This document shows positions 17,515 to 25,117 of a stretch of DNA of 59,611 bases, one piece after another. The notes beneath the pieces are model-generated. The model had not been told where the DNA came from, ran no database searches, and saw only the letters and a program-made list of their open reading frames with translations. Each line of letters opens with the position of its first letter. Positions within the stretch are counted from its first letter, which is position 1. Position numbers and translations under genes: made by a program. This stretch comes from an uncultured Dysosmobacter sp. (GTDB lineage: Bacteria > Bacillota > Clostridia > Oscillospirales > Oscillospiraceae). The stretch lies in contig CAKTHE010000010.1 in the NCBI GenBank assembly GCA_934563745.1, forward strand, positions 1 to 59,611, written 5' to 3'.

Positions 17515-18132
17515 GTGTCCCAGCGTACGAAAAAAGCCATCCGCAGCTGCTTTATCGAGCTGCTGAATGAAAAGCCCTTTGACCGGATCTCAGTCAAGGA
17601 TATTGCCGAGCGCTGCGGAGTGACCCGGAACGCCTTTTATTACCACTATGCCGATATTTACGCGCTGCTGGCTGAAATTTTTGAGCTGGAGATCGCCAAG
17701 GTGGCGGAACGGGTGGAGGAGTATGACTCCTGGCAGGAGGCTTTCTGTGCGGCGACCGCGTTCGCCGCAGAAAACCGGAATGCGGTGTATCACTTGTTCA
17801 ACTCGTCCAACGAAAGTCTTTTGGAGCGCTATTACTATGAATCGGTGCTGACGGCCATGCGCGGCTACATATGGAAGGAGGCGGCGGGGCTTCCCATGGC
17901 GGAGCACCATATCCTCACGCTGGCCCGGTTTTATACGGCGGCCCTGACCGGGCTGACCGGAGACTGGCTTCGTTCCGGAATGAAGGGCGACGCCAATACC
18001 TTTATTGAAGAGATCGGGGACATGCTGGACGGGAACATCCGCTCTGCGCTGGAACGATGCAGCCGAAGGGATGCACAGGAAGCGGCGGAGAAGGCGGAAG
18101 AAGCGGTTTTGAAAGAAAGCGAGGCGGGGTAA
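17515..18132 (+). CDS. TetR/AcrR family regulator (first of a tandem pair)
   Basis: A 205-residue regulator. The HTH covers residues about 5-50 with DRISVKDIAERCGVTRNAFY and YHYADIYALL; the rest is a helical ligand or dimer domain with a lysine/glutamate-rich tail. I take the GTG at 17515, 6 nt after GGAGGTGA; a TTG at 17512 is possible. Its stop codon directly abuts the ATG of the second TetR gene, so they are co-translated. Being divergent from the transporter operon, it is the natural candidate for its control. Confidence 0.88.
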   Translation: MSQRTKKAIRSCFIELLNEKPFDRISVKDIAERCGVTRNAFYYHYADIYALLAEIFELEIAKVAERVEEYDSWQEAFCAATAFAAENRNAVYHLFNSSNESLLERYYYESVLTAMRGYIWKEAAGLPMAEHHILTLARFYTAALTGLTGDWLRSGMKGDANTFIEEIGDMLDGNIRSALERCSRRDAQEAAEKAEEAVLKESEAG

Positions 18133-18696
18133 ATGTCGCAGGTGACCAAGCGGGCGCTGGAAGCGTCTTTGAAGCATCTTCTGGCGAAAAAGCCCCTGAA
18201 CAAGATTACCATCAACGATATTGCCGAGGACTGCGGGATCAACCGCATGACCTTTTATTATCACTTCAAGGACATCTACGATCTGGTGGAGTGGTCCTGC
18301 GAGGAGGACGCGGGAAAAGCGCTGCAGGGCCGAAAAACCTATGATACCTGGCAGCAGGGCTATGTGCAGATTTTTGAGGCGGTGCTGGAGAATAAGCCCT
18401 TTATCATGAATGTATACCGCTGCGTCAGCCGGGAACGGGTGGAGGCCTATCTGTATCGGATCACCTACGGCCTGGTGGATGGCGTGGTGGAGGAACAGGC
18501 GGCCGGGATGTCGGTGCGGAGCGAGGATAAGGAGTTTATTGCCAACACATACAAATATGTCCTGGTGGGCCTGATGCTGGACTGGATCAAGGACGACATG
18601 CGGGCGGATCCTCAGCAGCTGGTGGATAAGCTGGCCCTGGTGCTGCACGGAAGTGTCGCCGCCGCGCTGGAGCGCATGCGCGTGGACCGTTCCTGA
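18133..18696 (+). CDS. TetR/AcrR family regulator (second of a tandem pair)
   Basis: A 187-residue regulator paralogous to its upstream neighbour in the HTH (NKITINDIAEDCGINRMTFY, YHFKDIYDLV) but quite different in the C-terminal half. That half matches the DhaS-like TetR_C_8 style (tail VDGVVEEQAAG and LVGLMLDWIKDDMRADP). The start codon follows the TAA of the first gene with no spacer; GAGGCGGGG upstream can serve as the ribosome site. A terminator follows. The pair could form heterodimers or divide control between the transporter operon and oleate hydratase downstream. Confidence 0.88.
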   Translation: MSQVTKRALEASLKHLLAKKPLNKITINDIAEDCGINRMTFYYHFKDIYDLVEWSCEEDAGKALQGRKTYDTWQQGYVQIFEAVLENKPFIMNVYRCVSRERVEAYLYRITYGLVDGVVEEQAAGMSVRSEDKEFIANTYKYVLVGLMLDWIKDDMRADPQQLVDKLALVLHGSVAAALERMRVDRS

Positions 18697-18734
18697 ACAC
18701 TGCGGCGGAAATGATAAAAGTTTATACAGGGATG

Positions 18735-18769
18735 AAGTCCGTGATGAAAAGTCCATCACGGACTTTTTT
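18735..18769 (+). terminator. Terminator after the tandem tetR genes
   Basis: AAGTCCGTGATG (18735-18746) pairs with CATCACGGACTT (18754-18765), followed by a T-run. It separates the tetR transcript from oleate hydratase. Confidence 0.8.
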
Positions 18770-18776
18770 CTGATGA

Positions 18777-18804
18777 TTGCAAAAAAAGCGAGGAATCCTA
18801 TACT
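18777..18804 (+). promoter_or_regulatory. Promoter of the oleate hydratase gene
   Basis: TTGCAA at 18777-18782, a 16-nt spacer and TATACT at 18799-18804; it starts right at the tail of the preceding terminator. Confidence 0.65.
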
Positions 18805-18845
18805 GGGTATCATCAAACAAACCAAATGGACAGGAGGATTTTATC

Positions 18846-20624
18846 ATGTATTATTCCAGCGGAAACTATGAAGCGTTTGTCCGTCCGGAAAAGCCGGAGG
18901 GAGTGGACGGAAAGTCCGCCTATATCGTTGGCAGCGGCCTGGCAGCCCTGACGGCTGCCTGCTATCTGGTCCGGGATGGACAAATGAAGGGTGAGCGGGT
19001 GCACATTCTGGAAAAGGGAACGCTGCCCGGCGGCGCCTGCGACGGCTATAAATTTGAAAATCTGGGCTATGTGATGCGGGGCGGCCGCGAGATGGACAAC
19101 CATTTTGAAGTGATGTGGGATCTGTTCCGCTCCATTCCCTCTATTGAAACGGAGGGGCTCAGTGTTCTGGATGAGTACTATCGGCTCAACAAAAAAGACC
19201 CGAACTATTCCCTGTGCCGCGCGACGGTCAACCGGGGGCAGGATGCGCACACGGACGGAAAGTTCGACATCTCGGACAAGGGCGCCATGGAGATCATGAA
19301 GTTGTTTTTCACGCCCAATGAAGAGCTGCAGGATAAGCGGATCACCGACGTATTTGACGATGAGGTCTTCTCCTCTAACTTCTGGCTGTACTGGCGGACG
19401 ATGTTTGCCTTTGAAAACTGGCACAGCGCCCTGGAAATGAAGCTGTATATCCAGCGCTATATCCACCACATCGGCGGCCTGCCGGACTTCAAGGCCCTGC
19501 GGTTCACCAAATACAACCAGTATGAGTCCATGATCCTGCCGATGGTCAAATATCTGGAAAGCTTTGGCGTCTGCTTCCATTACGGTGTGCAGGTGACCAA
19601 CGTGGAATTCGACTGCACGGATCCGGCCCGCAAGCTGGCCAAGCGGATCGACGTTGTGCGGGATGGGCAGGCGGATGCCATTGATCTGACGGAAAACGAC
19701 CTGGTCTTTATCACCAACGGCGGCTGCGTGGAGAATTCCTCTATGGGCTCGCAGAATACGCCGGCGGCTTACCAGACTGAGATCAAAGAAGGCGGCGGCT
19801 GGGATCTGTGGCGCAAGATCGCGGCCCAGGATCCTTCCTTCGGCCGGCCGGACAAGTTCTGCTATGATCCGGAGCAGACCAACTGGATGAGTGCTACCGT
19901 TGAGACCTTGGATCAGAAAATCATCCCTTATATCAAGGCTATTTGCAAGCGGGATCCCTTTACAGGCGGCGTGGTGACCGGCGGCATCGTTACAGTCAAG
20001 GATTCCTCCTGGCTGATGAGCTGGACCATCAACCGCCAGCCGCAGTTCCGCGATCAGCCGAAGGATCACTGCCTGGTGTGGGTGTACGCGCTGTTTACGG
20101 ACCGCCCCGGCGATTTTGTGAAAAAGCCCATGCGGGAATGCACCGGCAAGGAGATCTGCATGGAGTGGCTTTATCACCTCGGTGTACCCGTTGACCAGAT
20201 CGAAGAGCTGGCGTCCGGCAGCGCCAACACGGTGCCGGTCATGATGCCGTATATCGATGCGTTCTTTATGCCCCGGGCTTACGGCGACCGGCCGGATGTG
20301 GTACCGGAGGGGTCGGTGAACTTTGCCTTCCTGGGCCAGTTTGCCGAAACGCCCCGGGACACCATCTTCACGACCGAGTATTCCATGCGGACGGGCATGG
20401 AGGCGGTTTATACGCTGCTGAATGTGGACCGCGGCGTGCCCGAGGTATGGGGCAGCGTGTATGATGTGCGGGATCTGCTGAACGCAACCGTTAAGCTGCG
20501 GGATGGGAAAAAGATCACGGATATGGAGCTTGGCTTTATGGAAAAACTGGTGCTGAAAAAGGCGCTGGAGAAGATTTCCGGAACCGACGTGGAAAAGCTG
20601 CTTAAAGAGCATGACGTGATCTGA
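18846..20624 (+). CDS. ohyA: Oleate hydratase (FAD-dependent, myosin-cross-reactive antigen family)
   Basis: A 592-residue enzyme that adds water to the cis-9 double bond of unsaturated fatty acids such as oleate to give 10-hydroxy fatty acids, a detoxification route in Gram-positive gut bacteria. The FAD-binding loop is IVGSGLAALTAACYLVRDG near residue 25, followed by GGACDGYKFENLGYVMRGGR, the glycine-rich loop next to the substrate. EMDNHFEVMWDL, FITNGGCVENSS and TTEYSMRTGMEAVY near the end are typical. ATG 18846 follows ACAGGAGG. It has its own promoter and terminator; the upstream TetR pair may sense fatty acids. Confidence 0.95.
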   Translation: MYYSSGNYEAFVRPEKPEGVDGKSAYIVGSGLAALTAACYLVRDGQMKGERVHILEKGTLPGGACDGYKFENLGYVMRGGREMDNHFEVMWDLFRSIPSIETEGLSVLDEYYRLNKKDPNYSLCRATVNRGQDAHTDGKFDISDKGAMEIMKLFFTPNEELQDKRITDVFDDEVFSSNFWLYWRTMFAFENWHSALEMKLYIQRYIHHIGGLPDFKALRFTKYNQYESMILPMVKYLESFGVCFHYGVQVTNVEFDCTDPARKLAKRIDVVRDGQADAIDLTENDLVFITNGGCVENSSMGSQNTPAAYQTEIKEGGGWDLWRKIAAQDPSFGRPDKFCYDPEQTNWMSATVETLDQKIIPYIKAICKRDPFTGGVVTGGIVTVKDSSWLMSWTINRQPQFRDQPKDHCLVWVYALFTDRPGDFVKKPMRECTGKEICMEWLYHLGVPVDQIEELASGSANTVPVMMPYIDAFFMPRAYGDRPDVVPEGSVNFAFLGQFAETPRDTIFTTEYSMRTGMEAVYTLLNVDRGVPEVWGSVYDVRDLLNATVKLRDGKKITDMELGFMEKLVLKKALEKISGTDVEKLLKEHDVI

Positions 20625-20628
20625 GAGG

Positions 20629-20662
20629 GCAAAAGCCCGCCGCTTTTGCGGCGGGCTTTTGC
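20629..20662 (+). terminator. Terminator of oleate hydratase
   Basis: GCAAAAGCCCGCCGC pairs perfectly with GCGGCGGGCTTTTGC around a TTTT loop. Confidence 0.85.
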
Positions 20663-20728
20663 TTTGGCGGATGTTCTGCAGGGCATGGACTGGCGGGATC
20701 CGGGCATACTGACCGGGGGTGAGGTAAG

Positions 20729-20902
20729 ATGGATAAAAAGCGCTGCACCGGTCCGGATGAGCGGGCGGTTTTGCGCCTGGATCCGGAAAAGCGGCTGTGC
20801 CCGCAGTTTGACGCGCTGAGCATTGCCGAATTTCCTGTGGCCCGACGGGAGTCCATGGGCTTCCGCGTCCTGGATAACTGCTGCGAAGAACATCAGCAGT
20901 GA
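20729..20902 (+). CDS. Small ORF, 57 residues, unknown function
   Basis: An ATG at 20729, 4 nt after GGGGGTGAGG, opens a 57-codon frame ending with TGA at 20900-20902 and directly followed by a 15-bp hairpin. The product is charged with four cysteines (Cys6, Cys24 and a CC pair near the end, DNCCEEHQQ) and a hydrophobic-poor middle (DALSIAEFPVARRESMGFR). Codon use is like the neighbours. The ribosome site, closing hairpin and isolated position between two transcripts support a real gene. I do not recognise the family. Confidence 0.5.
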   Translation: MDKKRCTGPDERAVLRLDPEKRLCPQFDALSIAEFPVARRESMGFRVLDNCCEEHQQ

Positions 20903-20906
20903 CCGC

Positions 20907-20940
20907 TGTGCGGCCTGCGGCGAAAGCCGCAGGCCGCACA
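20907..20940 (+). terminator. 15-bp perfect hairpin with GAAA loop
   Basis: TGTGCGGCCTGCGGC and GCCGCAGGCCGCACA flank a GAAA tetraloop. The U-run is missing (CTTATACC follows), but the place after the small ORF suits a transcript end. Confidence 0.55.
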
Positions 20941-20964
20941 CTTATACCACGCACTTATTTTCAT

Positions 20965-20993
20965 TTGTAAAACGGAAGAGGCTGTGCTACACT
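20965..20993 (+). promoter_or_regulatory. Promoter of the thiamine pyrophosphokinase gene
   Basis: TTGTAA at 20965-20970, 17-nt spacer, TACACT at 20988-20993. No TPP riboswitch is seen in the short leader. Confidence 0.65.
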
Positions 20994-21055
20994 GTGAAAA
21001 AATGGTTTTTCTTCGACGGATCGGAGCGGAAGAAACGGAAACGGGAGGACAGGGC

Positions 21056-21706
21056 ATGAAGCGCTGCTTTATCTTTGGAGCCGGCAGCTTTTACGGACTG
21101 CGGGAACGGCCGGCGGCGAACGATTTTGTGGTGGCGGCGGATGCCGGATACCGCTGCTGCCGGCGGGCCGGCATACGACCGGATCTGCTGGTGGGGGACT
21201 TTGATTCCATGGCGCAGCCGGAAGATTTTGCCGATGTGCTGCGGGTGCCGGTCGAAAAGGATGATACCGATACCGTTCTGGCGGCCCGGCAGGGACTGGA
21301 GCGGGGCTGCGATACATTTTACATTTACGGCGGGACCGGCGGGGCCCGGCTGGATCACACGCTGGCGAACCTGCAGCTGCTGCTGTTTCTGCGCCGCCGG
21401 GGCGCCCGGGCCTATCTGTATGACCGGGATTTCGTGTTTACGGCCGTGGAGAGGGAGGCGCTGACGATCCGGCGCACGGTCCCCTGGGGAGTGCTGTCTG
21501 TTTTTTGCGCGGATGGGCCGGTAGAGGGCCTTTCCCTGCAGGGGGTGCAGTACCCGCTGGAGGCTGCGCCGCTGCGGGCGGACTTTCCGCTGGGTGTCAG
21601 CAATCATATTTTGGAAGAGCAGGCGGAAGTTTCCGTCCAGAAGGGGGCGCTGTTCGTTGGATGGCAGCTTCCGGAGGAAGCGGACGCTGTTCTTGAGAAA
21701 GAATAA
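21056..21706 (+). CDS. Thiamine pyrophosphokinase
   Basis: A 216-residue enzyme transferring pyrophosphate from ATP to thiamine, giving the cofactor thiamine pyrophosphate in the cytoplasm. Catalytic motifs are VVAADAGYRCC near 25, LVGDFDSM (48-52), KDDTDT (68-73) and YGGTGGARLDHTLANLQLLL (91-110). The C-terminal beta-sandwich thiamine-binding domain includes GVSNHI. ATG 21056 follows GGGAGGAC. The length is normal. It is monocistronic; the next gene, about 100 nt downstream, has its own promoter. Confidence 0.93.
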   Translation: MKRCFIFGAGSFYGLRERPAANDFVVAADAGYRCCRRAGIRPDLLVGDFDSMAQPEDFADVLRVPVEKDDTDTVLAARQGLERGCDTFYIYGGTGGARLDHTLANLQLLLFLRRRGARAYLYDRDFVFTAVEREALTIRRTVPWGVLSVFCADGPVEGLSLQGVQYPLEAAPLRADFPLGVSNHILEEQAEVSVQKGALFVGWQLPEEADAVLEKE

Positions 21707-21726
21707 CCGCTGGAAAGAAAGACACA

Positions 21727-21755
21727 TTGCGCGGCGGCAGCGGATACGGTATAAT
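21727..21755 (+). promoter_or_regulatory. Promoter of the selenium-dependent xanthine dehydrogenase gene
   Basis: TTGCGC at 21727-21732, 17-nt spacer, perfect TATAAT at 21750-21755. Confidence 0.75.
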
Positions 21756-21806
21756 GGAAAGCAAGAAGAGGTCAACCTTTTTGCGGAAAAGGAGTGAGGA
21801 GGACAC

Positions 21807-24356
21807 ATGGCTGTATTCACGGTAAACGGGAAAAGCGTCTGCGCAGACCGGAATCAGAAGCTGCTGCGCTATCTGCGCGATACCCTGCGTCTTACCTCGG
21901 TCAAGGACGGGTGCAGCGAGGGGGCCTGCGGCACGTGCACGGTTTTGGTGGACGGAAAGCCCAGCCGGGCCTGTGTCCTTCAGACGGATCGTTTGGAGGG
22001 AAAGGCCGTTTTGACCGTGGAGGGTCTCTCGCCCTTTGAAAAGGAAGTGTACGCCTATGCGTTTGCTGCGGCCGGGGCCGTGCAGTGCGGCTTCTGCACG
22101 CCGGGCATGGTGATGTGCACCAAGGCGCTGCTGGATCAGAACCCCGCGCCCAGCCGGGCAGAGGCGGCCTTTGCGATCCGGAACAATATTTGCCGCTGCA
22201 CGGGATATGTGAAGATCATTGACGCCATGCTTCTGGCGGCGGAGCTTTTGCGCAAGGGGGAGATCCCGGCGCAAAGCACGGCGTGGAAGGTGGGCGAGCG
22301 GGTGCCCCGGGTGGACGCACGGGAGAAGGTGCTGGGGACAGGCCTTTATCCGGATGATGTGTATCTGCCGGGAATGCTCTATGCCGGCGCGGTGCGCAGC
22401 CGTTATCCCCGGGCCCGGGTGCTGGCGATCCATACGGAGAAGGCCCGGGAGCTGCCCGGAGTGGTGGGCGTATACACCGCGGCGGATATCCCGGGGAAAA
22501 ACAAGGTGGGACACCTGGTCAAGGACTGGGACACCATGATCGCGGTGGGTGATGTGACCCGCTATCTGGGCGACGCCATTTGCCTGGTGGCGGCGGAGAC
22601 GCCGGAGCTGCTGGCACAGGCCCAGGAGCTGGTGGAGGTGGAGTACGAGCCGCTGACGCCGGTGCGCAGCCCGCAGGAGGCGATGGCGCCCGAGGCGCCG
22701 AATATCCATGAATCCGGCAATCTGCTGGCGCACAAGCATGTCCGGCGGGGCGACCCGCAGACGGCCATCGCCCAAAGCAGGTTTGTTCTGCGGGAGCATT
22801 TTTCCACACCCTGGACGGAGCATGCCTTTTTGGAGCCGGAGTGTGCGGTGGCTTATCCGGACGGGGATGGCGTCATGATCCTCAGCACCGATCAAAGCGC
22901 TTACGATACCCAGCATGAGACCATGGGAATGCTGGGGCTTCCGGCTGAGAAGGTGAAGGTCAAAAATCTGCTGGTCGGCGGCGGATTTGGCGGGAAAGAG
23001 GACGTGACCGTCCAGCATCAGGCGGCGCTGGTGGCATGGCTGACCAAGCGCCCCTGCAAGGTGAAGCTGAGCCGGAAGGAAAGCCTGCTCATTCACCCCA
23101 AGCGCCATCCCATGGAGATGGATTTTACCGTGGGCTGCGATGAAAACGGAATCATTCAGGGCGTTACCGCGGAGGTGGTTGCCGACACGGGGGCTTATGC
23201 GTCTTTGGGCGGACCCGTGCTGGAGCGGGCCTGCACCCATGCCGCCGGACCTTATAATTATCAGAATTTTGAGATTAACGGCTATGCCTGGTATACGAAT
23301 AATCCGCCGGCCGGCGCCTTCCGGGGCTTCGGCGTGACCCAGACCTGCTTCGGCATGGAAAGTATGCTCAACCGCATGGCGGAGCTGGTTGGGATCAGCC
23401 CCTGGGAGATCCGCTGGCGCAACGCGATCCGGCCGGGACAGGAGCTGCCCAACGGCCAGATCGCCGACGCGACCACCGGCCTGGCAGAGACGCTGCTGGC
23501 GGTGAAGGATGCGTATGGGTCGGCCCGCTACGCCGGAATTGCCTGCGCGATGAAAAACGCGGGCCTGGGCGTCGGAATCCCGGATACCGGCCGGACCCGG
23601 CTTCTGGTGGAAGGCGGGAAGGTCCACATTCTGGCCGGCGCCTCCTGCATTGGTCAGGGCCTGGGGACTGTGTTGGTGCAGATCGTCTGCGACCAGACGG
23701 GCCTGCCGGTGGAGCAGGTCGTGTATGAGCATTCCAACACCTATGAGGCGCCGGATTCCGGCACGACCTCTGCCTCCCGGCAGACGGTTTTTACCGGTGA
23801 GGCGTGCCGCCGTGCCAGCCTGAAGCTAAAGGATGCATTAAAGGAAAAAAACTTAACAGATCTGGAAGAACAAGACTTTTACGGGGAATATGCCAGCAAA
23901 ACAGATCCGCTGGGCTCGGATCTTCCCAACCCAGTGAGCCATGTGGCCTACGGGTATGCAACGCATGTGTGCATTCTGGATGATGCGGGGAAGGTGGAAA
24001 AGGTCGTGGCGGCCCACGAGGTGGGCAAGGCGATCAACCCCCTGTCTCTGGAGGGACAGATCGAGGGCGGCGTGGTCATGTCGCTGGGATACGCTTTGAC
24101 AGAGCGCTATCCGTTGGAAGAGTGCCGCCCGACGGCTAAATTCGGTACGCTGGGGCTGTTCCGGGCGGACAAGACGCCTCAGGTGGAAACGGTGATCGTT
24201 GAAAAGCAGGGGCTGGACCTGGCCTGCGGCGCCATTGGGGTCGGGGAGATCGCCTCGATCCCGACTGCACCGGCTGTGGCAGAGGCCTATTACCGTTATG
24301 ACGGTGTGCGCCGCCAGGCGCTGCCGCTGGCGGATACGCCCTACAGCCGCAAATAA
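21807..24356 (+). CDS. Fused molybdenum hydroxylase, selenium-dependent xanthine dehydrogenase type
   Basis: An 849-residue single-chain enzyme. Residues 1-160 are the double [2Fe-2S] domain: plant-type cluster Cys36, Cys41, Cys44, Cys56; second cluster Cys94, Cys97, Cys129, Cys131. Residues about 165-849 are the molybdopterin-cytosine-dinucleotide domain (RVDAREKVLGTGLYPDDVYL, VGGGFGGKEDVTVQHQAALV, AGAFRGFGVTQT, final GVGE with the base Glu). There is no FAD domain. This architecture and length match the selenium-dependent molybdenum hydroxylase 1 family, where a labile selenium atom replaces the Mo sulfido ligand; it is set post-translationally, not as selenocysteine. Substrate xanthine or another purine is inferred. 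MocA is encoded convergently. Confidence 0.88.
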   Translation: MAVFTVNGKSVCADRNQKLLRYLRDTLRLTSVKDGCSEGACGTCTVLVDGKPSRACVLQTDRLEGKAVLTVEGLSPFEKEVYAYAFAAAGAVQCGFCTPGMVMCTKALLDQNPAPSRAEAAFAIRNNICRCTGYVKIIDAMLLAAELLRKGEIPAQSTAWKVGERVPRVDAREKVLGTGLYPDDVYLPGMLYAGAVRSRYPRARVLAIHTEKARELPGVVGVYTAADIPGKNKVGHLVKDWDTMIAVGDVTRYLGDAICLVAAETPELLAQAQELVEVEYEPLTPVRSPQEAMAPEAPNIHESGNLLAHKHVRRGDPQTAIAQSRFVLREHFSTPWTEHAFLEPECAVAYPDGDGVMILSTDQSAYDTQHETMGMLGLPAEKVKVKNLLVGGGFGGKEDVTVQHQAALVAWLTKRPCKVKLSRKESLLIHPKRHPMEMDFTVGCDENGIIQGVTAEVVADTGAYASLGGPVLERACTHAAGPYNYQNFEINGYAWYTNNPPAGAFRGFGVTQTCFGMESMLNRMAELVGISPWEIRWRNAIRPGQELPNGQIADATTGLAETLLAVKDAYGSARYAGIACAMKNAGLGVGIPDTGRTRLLVEGGKVHILAGASCIGQGLGTVLVQIVCDQTGLPVEQVVYEHSNTYEAPDSGTTSASRQTVFTGEACRRASLKLKDALKEKNLTDLEEQDFYGEYASKTDPLGSDLPNPVSHVAYGYATHVCILDDAGKVEKVVAAHEVGKAINPLSLEGQIEGGVVMSLGYALTERYPLEECRPTAKFGTLGLFRADKTPQVETVIVEKQGLDLACGAIGVGEIASIPTAPAVAEAYYRYDGVRRQALPLADTPYSRK

Positions 24357-24357
24357 A

Positions 24358-24384
24358 AACCGGAGCGTTGGAAACGTTCCGGTT
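24358..24384. terminator. Bidirectional terminator between xdh and mocA
   Basis: AACCGGAGCGTT and AACGTTCCGGTT pair with one wobble around a 3-nt loop. On the minus strand it ends in TTTTTATT, serving mocA. Confidence 0.75.
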
Positions 24385-24420
24385 CAGGTGGGCGGATTGG
24401 TGAAAGGACCAGGGGTCCGG

Positions 24421-25029
24421 TCAGGGCTCCGTTTCCCGGCGCAGCCGTTCCAAAGCACGTGGGGTGTCGGCGTCGGAAAGCTGGCGGGCTGGGACCTCCA
24501 GAAGAAGCAGGTCCTGCTCATGGGCGCGGATGACGGTGTTTCCGCCGTGATCTTCCCGCAGTGCCAGCAGCTCGGGATAAAACCGGGCGGGGAAGAGGCA
24601 GGGGTTCCCGCGAACGCCGTTGTGGCCCAAGGCGGCGATACGGTCCGGATGGGCCCGCCAGAAGGAGACCAGATCGGAAACGCTTTCCCGGTTCAGAAGC
24701 GGCTGGTCGGCCACCATGAATAGCGCGCCGCTGCATGCGTGCAGGGCGGAAAGGCCCAGGGAAATGGAGTGGCTGATGCCCCAGTCCGGATGAGCGTTTC
24801 GAATTGCTGTAAAGTGATATTCCTTTGCAAGTGCTGCGATTTCGGCATATTGCGTGACCACGATCACTGAATCGAGCTGCCGGGCGGGAACGGCATCCAA
24901 GGCTCTGCGGATCAGACTGCGGCCCTGCAGTGTGGCGGTAAGCTTGTTTTGCCCAAAGCGCCGGGCGGTTCCGGCGGCCAGAACCACGCAGCCGACGGAC
25001 AGAGCGTGGGAGGCAGCGCTGGTTTCCAT
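24421..25029 (-). CDS. mocA: Molybdenum cofactor cytidylyltransferase-like protein (MocA/MobA-like)
   Basis: A 202-residue nucleotidyltransferase. MocA joins CMP to molybdopterin to make the MCD cofactor needed by XDH-family hydroxylases. The N-terminal loop CVVLAAGTARRFGQNKL near residue 15 binds CTP; VADQPLL near 110 is the metal-binding site; HNGVRGNPCLFP and EDHGGNTVI are further family motifs. The start at 25029 has GGGGTGAT upstream. It lies on the opposite strand between the two hydroxylase units, with its own TTGACC-TATACT promoter. The context argues for MCD supply to both. Confidence 0.85.
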   Translation of the reverse strand: METSAASHALSVGCVVLAAGTARRFGQNKLTATLQGRSLIRRALDAVPARQLDSVIVVTQYAEIAALAKEYHFTAIRNAHPDWGISHSISLGLSALHACSGALFMVADQPLLNRESVSDLVSFWRAHPDRIAALGHNGVRGNPCLFPARFYPELLALREDHGGNTVIRAHEQDLLLLEVPARQLSDADTPRALERLRRETEP

Positions 25030-25058
25030 AAATCAGATCACCCCTTTTGTGTGGTTTC

Positions 25059-25088
25059 AGTATACGGTTCCATGACCGCTGCGGTCAA
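25059..25088 (-). promoter_or_regulatory. mocA promoter overlapped by a perfect palindrome
   Basis: On the minus strand TTGACC (25088-25083), 18-nt spacer, TATACT (25064-25059). The 15-nt palindrome TGACCGC-T-GCGGTCA (25073-25087) covers the -35 box and lies 30 bp before xdhA, placed to control both divergent genes. Confidence 0.6.
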
Positions 25089-25117
25089 GGAATTTTCAAC
25101 AAGGAGGCCGAGAGAAG

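Noticed and set aside
18813..20954. Minus-strand frame of 713 codons opposite oleate hydratase
   Set aside because: Antisense shadow; oleate hydratase motifs are complete on the plus strand.
20941..21055. TPP riboswitch before thiamine pyrophosphokinase
   Set aside because: The leader is only about 55 nt from the likely transcription start and lacks the CUGAGA and GAUAAUGCC cores.
21807..24356. In-frame selenocysteine (TGA) in the selenium-dependent XDH
   Set aside because: No internal TGA in the frame. In this family selenium is a labile cofactor ligand, not an amino acid.
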